The notes below the pieces were generated by a model. That model saw nothing but the letters and a program-made list of their open reading frames with translations, did not search any database and was not told where the DNA came from. From contig NW_003546395.1 of assembly GCF_000090795.2 (NCBI RefSeq), forward strand, positions 176,146-199,650: 23,505 nt of DNA, written 5' to 3'. Shown in pieces: positions 18,477-23,505 of the stretch (positions are counted from its first letter, which is position 1; each line of letters begins with the position of its first letter). The DNA comes from Amphimedon queenslandica. Its lineage: Eukaryota > Porifera > Demospongiae > Haplosclerida > Niphatidae. Position numbers and translations under genes: made by a program.

Positions 18477-21074
18477 ATGTCTGGAATAAGGGAGTTAGTG
18501 GCTGCACAGGAACAGCTAGAACGTGCAGTTGATAAGCTAAAATCTAGCCCAGAAGGTAGAATTTGTCTTATACAAAATTATTACTCACTCTCTTCCATTT
18601 AAAGCTCAACCAAGTGCATCTTCAGGTTCAGGCTCATCCTTGGGTTCTGGCTCTCACCCTGGCAGCATTCCAAGTACTAGCAGAGGCATCAATAGGGATA
18701 TAAATACACCTACACATAATATTTGGAATCCAATGAGTATAATTAATGGAGAGCGAAGAGCAGGTCACAGTAGTAAACAGTTAAAACCACCAGCAAAAAA
18801 GAAAGCCAAAGTCCCTTCATGGACCCACAATTTTGTTTGTCTCGCTCGCGTAGAACAAGATATTGTTCCTGATTCAAGTGAACGTGCTGTTCTACAAATT
18901 GCTGGTTTGGGTGAAAAGAAAATTCAATTTCCAGTTGATGCTGATTCATATTATGTATATGATGAGTTGATTGCCAGTTTCCCAAAGTTACGTAATTGTG
19001 GTGGGTTTGAACTGCTCCGTACTCATGACAGGTCGAAGCTACTGATTGAGATTGAGGTTCCTCCATCAGGTTACACAGTTGCATATTTGAAGCCTGTGGT
19101 ACATAACGCTAAGATTTTTATTCGGCCATTGCAGAAAGATTTGTCCCTAGAGCCTGAGAAAGATGATGTTAGTTCCATAAAATTATAATATGTGTTACAT
19201 AGTATCATAGCATTTTGCGGCATACAAATAATAGTTTATTGTACTTTTAGTGGGAGCTTCCGTGCTCTGTTGAGGAAGAATGCATGTTTTGTAAGGAAAA
19301 GATTAGTATTAATGTGCTGAGAAAACATTTAGAGAATTGCAAAGAAAGGTATTTTTGTAGATAAAGGGTTTAGTTTTGGTTTATGTATACATTTTATTGT
19401 ATAGGGGAACCAATACTGATACTATTTCACCAGACCCACCACTAAATTTAGAGATTGCTACTAACGATGGACATGAGGATAAAGTATAAGAATAATATGT
19501 AATTATTGTTCATATTGTTAATATTATTTTTAGGGAGGAACATCTTTTGAGGAGGAAATTGTATGTTTAGATGATGACTATGCTGATTCTTTGTTAGTGC
19601 CTTATCTTACAAATGATGAAACTATTGACATTAAGTAAATTTAATTTGTATTAAGATTTTATTTTTTAATTTACATTTAGGACAATTGAAGATGTTGCTA
19701 AGAGTTTGAACAAGTTTGTTTGTGATTTTGATGAATTTGATATGGTAATCAGACGATCTGCTGTCCTTACGGATGCCTTACGTCGTATGGATAAAGCTTC
19801 ATTTGATCCTGCAAAAAAACTGAATGTTAGTAGGGTATATTAACTTGAAATAGATATTCTAATTCTAAAAAATAGGTTGTTTTTGTGGGAGAGGAAGGTT
19901 CAGATTTGGGTGGATTGACTCGGGAATTTTTTAGATTACTAAGCCATGATATATCATCATATATTGACTGTACTGGGTGTTTTACACATGATTCCTTAGC
20001 TTTTCAGGTATATCATCATTTTTGTTAACTTTTTATAATTAAATGTATACATAAAGAATAACATTTACTTAAAACTTGGAATACTTGCTGGTATGGCATT
20101 GTGTCAAGGTGCTGGATCTTTTCCTGTACTGTGTCCTTCAGTATACAAGTTTATGTGTGGGACAAACCCAACTGATTTAGCGCCAACCATTGATGAAGTC
20201 TCTGATTTAGATAAAAGGACTCTTTTGCAACAGGTACATGTAGCTGATGTAATTTTTTTACTTGTAAATTTTAATAGATTATGGAGTGTGATGAAATTGT
20301 TAAACTTCACAATTTGCTTTCTTCTAATTTGGAGTTGTTACTTGACAGTGGCTTTAACAAACCTGTTACCAATGTCAAATTGTGTGACAAAGAACAAATT
20401 TTGAAAGCCATTACACTTCATTCAGTTATTTTAACAGTAGCAGCTGAACTTTCTCAGTTTTGAGATGGTATTTACAAAGTGAAAGGTCTTCAGACCATGT
20501 TAGAAAAGTATCCAAATCTTTTGGAATCATTTTACTGCAATTTTAAAGTTACTTTAACAGCAGGTACATGCATTCTAATTGTCTATATTTTATATTTGCC
20601 TTATTTTCTTAAATCTGGCATTAAGTACTGTATCTGTAAATTATAAAATTTCTATTACTTTTTAGAGATTTTATGTAGACTGTTCACTAAAGTCATCTAC
20701 TCTGAACAAGGAAGCAATGATAGGGAAGAGGAAGCTGCAGCATATAAGTTTTTCATTAATTTTTTTGGATGACTGTGAAGAAGGTATTATTTTAAACATA
20801 AATTTTATTAGAATTTATACATGTATCTTATTTAGGCAAGAACTGTGAATCTGTAACACTTCCAATGATTCTTTCATTCTTCACTGGAGCAGAGTGTGTA
20901 CCACCAATTGGTTACAAAGAGGTCGTACTTAATTTTAATAGTGTTAACTTTTATCCTACTGCTTCGACTTGTGCCATTCAGCTAATATTGCCTACGAGAT
21001 ACAAGGATTATGATACCTTTAAACAAAATATGATCGTTGGCATAACTATAAATGGAGGGTTTGGTCTTATCTAA
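18477..21074 (+). pseudogene. Transposon-borne HECT-type E3 ubiquitin ligase, 11 exons
   Basis: HECT ligases take ubiquitin from an E2 onto a C-lobe cysteine and pass it to a substrate. Exons: 18477-18555, 18605-19167, 19251-19348, 19405-19483, 19534-19634, 19681-19825, 19876-20007, 20057-20233, 20278-20563, 20666-20783, 20836-21074. All introns are GT-AG and phases match. The unbroken length would be about 671 residues. Residues 1-65 are low-complexity Ser/Gly. Residues 95-205 form a conserved domain (WTHNFVCLARVEQDIVPDSS, PPSGYTVAYLKPV, FIRPLQKDLS) that I recognise beside HECT in fish and cnidarian G2E3-like proteins. A C2HC finger lies at about 225-244 (CMFCKEKISINVLRKHLENC). HECT starts near 356 (VVFVGEEGSDLGGLTREFFR), and the catalytic Cys is in STCAIQL (codon 20970-20972). 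Defects: in-frame TGA at 20461-20463 (codon 520) and one extra T in the seven-T run 20760-20766. Either could be decay; the homopolymer could also be a sequencing error. Confidence 0.8.
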
Positions 21075-21288
21075 AGTTTTTGATACTCTTGCTTCACTTT
21101 ATCTTTTTTGTTTCACTTATCAAACACTTGTTTTTCACTTATTTAGCATTTTTGTTGCCATTTAATCATTCACAATAGCAGTACCATATATTACTTATTT
21201 CTGTATAATAATTATTGCGTGATTATAGTCTGGATATACCCACTCTAATATATTCTCACTATTGGTTGAGATATTTTTCAATCATTAA
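21075..21288. other. Spacer between convergent HECT and integrase genes
   Basis: AT-rich and non-coding. It presumably holds the 3' ends and polyadenylation signals of both transcripts; an ATTAAA lies at 21293-21298, just inside the integrase stop. Confidence 0.4.
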
Positions 21289-22852
21289 TCATATTAAATT
21301 AAGTTTGTGGCAAACGAATTGCAAAACTTTCAAAAATATGTCCACCCCGAAACTGTTACTGTTATCAAGGGGAGAAATAGTTTCTTGAAGCTCTAGGTAA
21401 TCTTCATCTGTCAAGGGATTATCAACATCAGGAACATTCACATAGTTAGTATCTTCATCTGATAAGGGACCATCCCAGTCTATTCCAAAATATGGCAATT
21501 CACCCTGTATGATATATAAACAATAATGATAGATCTACATTATTAACTATTATGGAATTTACTTGATTTACTACATATTGATCAATGAACAGCCCATTAG
21601 AAAGACCCTGTATCCACAATTGAATTGGCGTCATGTTGTGACAGCTTGAAAGTGGATGGTTATTCCAAGCTTCCATAAACTGAGTTAGTGCATGATTTAT
21701 TCTTTTCAAAAATACATAATGAAAGGCAAACATGTGTATATCATCCTCAATGTTTAGCAGCATTTCATCCTCCATTTGATAAAAAGTTTTATAAAAAATG
21801 ATCAAGCAGCCCTGAAAGACATCATGCCACAAACGTTCAATTCTCTGGTTATGAACTGATTTTCCTGCAATAAAGCTACCTCGACCACTGCCTCTTTGTC
21901 GTACCATAAATTCAGCTACCCCAAAATTCTCACCTCCTCTATCACCTCTAACTCGACTAGGCAATCCCAGTAATGTTACAGCATTTGTGAAATGGTCAAG
22001 TACTGTTTCAGATTTGTTGTTGCTTGAAGCTTTTAGATATATAATCCTTCTACTAAATCCATCCACACAACCATGAACAACAATTTTCCACCTATAAAAT
22101 AAATGAAATTATGGTCTATCACTATTAATTATTGTAGAATACCTGATAAGTTTGTGATGTCCATCAATGTGATAAAGAGACAATGGGCTTGGAACAGAGT
22201 ACTGACGACGATGTATGGCATTTAGCCTGTGCAATGCTGTTCCAACAGGGTCAATTCGTCTTTGAAAATCTCTTAAGCGAGTTTGTTGGATTCTGTAGCC
22301 TCTGGAAATCAAATGACCTTGCATTTGTCGATTGCCACACATAGGATATTGCTGCTGTATATGCCCCACAATGTGATCCAACTCAGAATCAGAAATAGTA
22401 GAATAGCAATCTCTAATAAGTATGTGGGCATCTGACAATCTTCTCCTCACAGTACTGATAGAAACACCCATAATATTGGCAATTTGAGGAACAGTGAATC
22501 TATTTTCTATTAACATCTCTAATGTGTCTTCTGGAATTTCATATCGTGGACGACCAACTTCACCAGTATAACACACAACAGCAGTTGGTGATGAAGAAAC
22601 TTCAGAAAGCTGAGTTGAAAGCTGAATCTGTCTAATAACACATAGACATTGACGTACAAGATCAATTCCTTCTCTTTGCTCAGCAGACAACTCATCAAGT
22701 AATTCTATCGCAACTAACTCCCTGTAAGCTAGCTCTATATTGGTTAAGAAGGATTCTAAATCATATGAGGTTAAGAAACGACGATCTTGCAGCTGTGACA
22801 GGTCATAAATCACTCTTTCTAACAATGATACACATTGCCTAACTTTGGCCAT
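21289..22852 (-). CDS. rve/DDE integrase-like transposase, intact
   Basis: Likely the transposase that cuts and joins the element ends. Exons on -: 22852-22143, 22091-21563, 21504-21289, with introns of 51 and 58 bp, both GT-AG, phases matching. The product is 484 residues with no internal stop. The start is the first in-frame ATG, in a good context (AAAATGGCC). Domains: an N-terminal helical region (1-95); a [20 protein letters not shown] segment starting at residue 100 whose GRPR is AT-hook-like; a helix-turn-helix (about 119-140, [20 protein letters not shown]); and an integrase-type core with D230 (YHIDGHHKL), D287 (VRGDRGGEN) and E322 (HNQRIERLW), spacing 57 and 34. The tail is acidic. 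Related proteins annotated as integrase-core proteins occur in cnidarians and fish (my recollection). Family placement within DDE transposases is open. Confidence 0.85.
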
Positions 22853-23020
22853 TTTAAGACTGAATAGTGCAAGACCACACCTTAACCACGCCTTTATCAC
22901 ACCCTAAGGAGTAGTCTTTCACTAATAGTATAGTTAGATTATACTACATTAATCCGCATGCTGTTAGCTATACTATTGACAAAAAGTGGTTGCCTAAGTG
23001 GTCATACTTTAGACAAAAAG
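22853..23020 (-). promoter_or_regulatory. Probable 5' region of integrase gene
   Basis: 168 bp between the integrase ATG and the repeat array. No clear TATA box or other element stands out. Any promoter must lie here or in the array, because the element ends soon after. Confidence 0.3.
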
Positions 23021-23305
23021 GGACCATGCTATTAATGAAAAGGGACCATGCTATTAATGAAAAGTGACCATGCTATTAATGAAAAGGGACCATGCTATTA
23101 ATGAAAAGTGACCATGCTATTAATGAAAAGGGACAATGCTATTAATGAAAAGTGACCATGCTGTTAATGAAAAGAGACCATGCTATCAATAAAAGTGACC
23201 ATGATATGACTGAAAAGTGACCATGCTATGAATGAAATGTGACCATGCTATGAATGAAATGTGACCATGCTATTGACGTAAATGACCATGCTATTAATAC
23301 TGCAA
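23021..23305 (+). repeat. Right subterminal 22-bp repeat array
   Basis: About 13 tandem copies of GACCATGCTATTAATGAAAAGN at a 22-bp period (copies start near 23022, 23044, 23066, 23088, 23110, 23132, 23154, 23176, 23197, 23219, 23241, 23263, 23284). Inner copies are nearly identical and the outer ones diverge toward the terminus. The units run in inverse orientation to the left array. Confidence 0.95.
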
Positions 23306-23338
23306 GTATGCTAATTTTGACACTAATTACCTCCCATA
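23265..23338 (-). repeat. Right terminal inverted repeat of HECT/integrase element
   Basis: The reverse complement matches the left end over about 70 bases once the left MITE is excluded. It shows the uninterrupted sequence AATTAGTGTC. Confidence 0.85.
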
Positions 23339-23505
23339 AGGTCAGGAACAATCCAACACCCGTTTTTGTAGCACTGCACAAATTCTTGCAGTAGGCAGGA
23401 AGTGATAAATAATGCATCATAACCGTAATAAAACTAGTAATACAAATGGATGAGTCTATACAAAAAGTAGCTTCAATGTTTGGCTTGACGTTTGACATAA
23501 AGCTA
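23339..23505. other. Flanking sequence, not identified
   Basis: DNA beyond the right end of the transposon. A - strand frame is open across it and runs into the terminal repeat, but it resembles nothing I know and does not clearly continue the cysteine-rich fragment at 17524-17831. Confidence 0.5.

Larger units (their letters stand above)
17961..23338. mobile_element. DNA transposon encoding HECT ligase and DDE integrase
   Basis: Both ends are inverted copies of one another. After reverse complement the right end reads TATGGGAGGTAATTAGTGTC, then AAAATTAGCATACTTGCAG, and leads into inverted 22-bp arrays. The left end is the same once a nested MITE (17976-18180) is removed. Everything between is two convergent genes, a HECT-type ligase on + (18477-21074) and a DDE integrase on - (21289-22852), with stops 214 bp apart. 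Net length is about 5.2 kb. There is no clear target duplication: only TA, or AG if the end is placed two bases out, can be argued, so the exact termini may be off by a few bases. A further CCTGACC occurs outside both ends in inverted orientation, so the repeat may extend slightly. It might belong to an IS3EU-like or related integrase-type superfamily; I cannot assign it. Confidence 0.8.

Noticed and set aside
18477-21074. HECT gene as a normal host gene
   Set aside because: It lies wholly inside transposon terminal repeats beside a transposase gene, and its N-terminal domain is of the type I associate with transposon-borne HECT proteins.
23021-23305. CRISPR-like array
   Set aside because: The 22-bp units are directly adjacent with no unique spacers, drift gradually, and have an inverted counterpart at the other end of the element. 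This is a subterminal minisatellite in a eukaryote.
17932-23346. GTCAGG on both outer flanks as a target-site duplication of the HECT element
   Set aside because: The two occurrences lie at different distances from the ends (about 24 and 2 bases) and their neighbours differ, so chance is as likely. No duplication is claimed beyond a possible TA.

Overview
The window looks like eukaryotic, AT-rich invertebrate DNA. Its genes carry short introns (about 45-100 bp, GT-AG), and almost everything recognisable is transposable-element sequence. The element families (PIF/Harbinger with a MADF gene, ZMYM1-like hAT, BEL/Pao, Ty3/Gypsy, and a HECT-ligase/DDE-integrase element) suit an early-branching metazoan. 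A demosponge is my guess, but the sequence does not prove it. I see no convincing host gene, rRNA, tRNA or CRISPR array.

Layout. (1) 432-5264 is a decayed PIF/Harbinger DNA transposon with a TTA target duplication. It holds a MADF-type accessory gene on + and a DDE transposase on -. A hAT transposon (1805-4556, 8-bp target duplication) has split the transposase, and a 300-bp near-perfect palindrome (1289-1592) lies where its 3' half should be. (2) 5297-16281 is a BEL/Pao LTR retrotransposon whose LTRs differ by about 6%. Its integrase is interrupted by a younger Ty3/Gypsy-type element (10041-14832, LTRs about 3-4% different). The pol order of the inner element is protease-integrase-RT-RNase H, the unusual Gmr1-type arrangement. 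Just downstream of the junction the BEL integrase carries a pair of perfect hairpins that look like a rearrangement scar. (3) 16957-17511 is a 555-bp MITE with a perfect 9-bp target duplication, lying at the 3' end of a cysteine-rich gene fragment on the - strand. (4) 17961-23338 is a 5.4-kb DNA transposon bounded by inverted terminal repeats that run into inverted arrays of a 22-bp minisatellite. Inside are two convergent genes: an 11-exon HECT-type E3 ubiquitin ligase (+) and a 3-exon rve/DDE integrase-like transposase (-). The left terminal repeat is split by a 205-bp MITE with a TA duplication, and the right terminal repeat preserves the empty site.

How the parts work together. In element 4 the integrase has a complete 484-residue reading frame with its D, D, E residues, so it is the likely transposase. 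The HECT protein has an N-terminal conserved domain, a C2HC finger and a HECT domain with its catalytic cysteine, but carries one in-frame TGA and one homopolymer frameshift. Its role in mobility is unknown. This element is the most interesting system in the window. The LTR elements, the Harbinger and the hAT are all broken by stops and frameshifts and are relics. The order of insertion can be read directly: Harbinger, then hAT inside it; BEL, then the Gmr1-like element inside it; HECT/integrase element, then the TA MITE inside its terminus.
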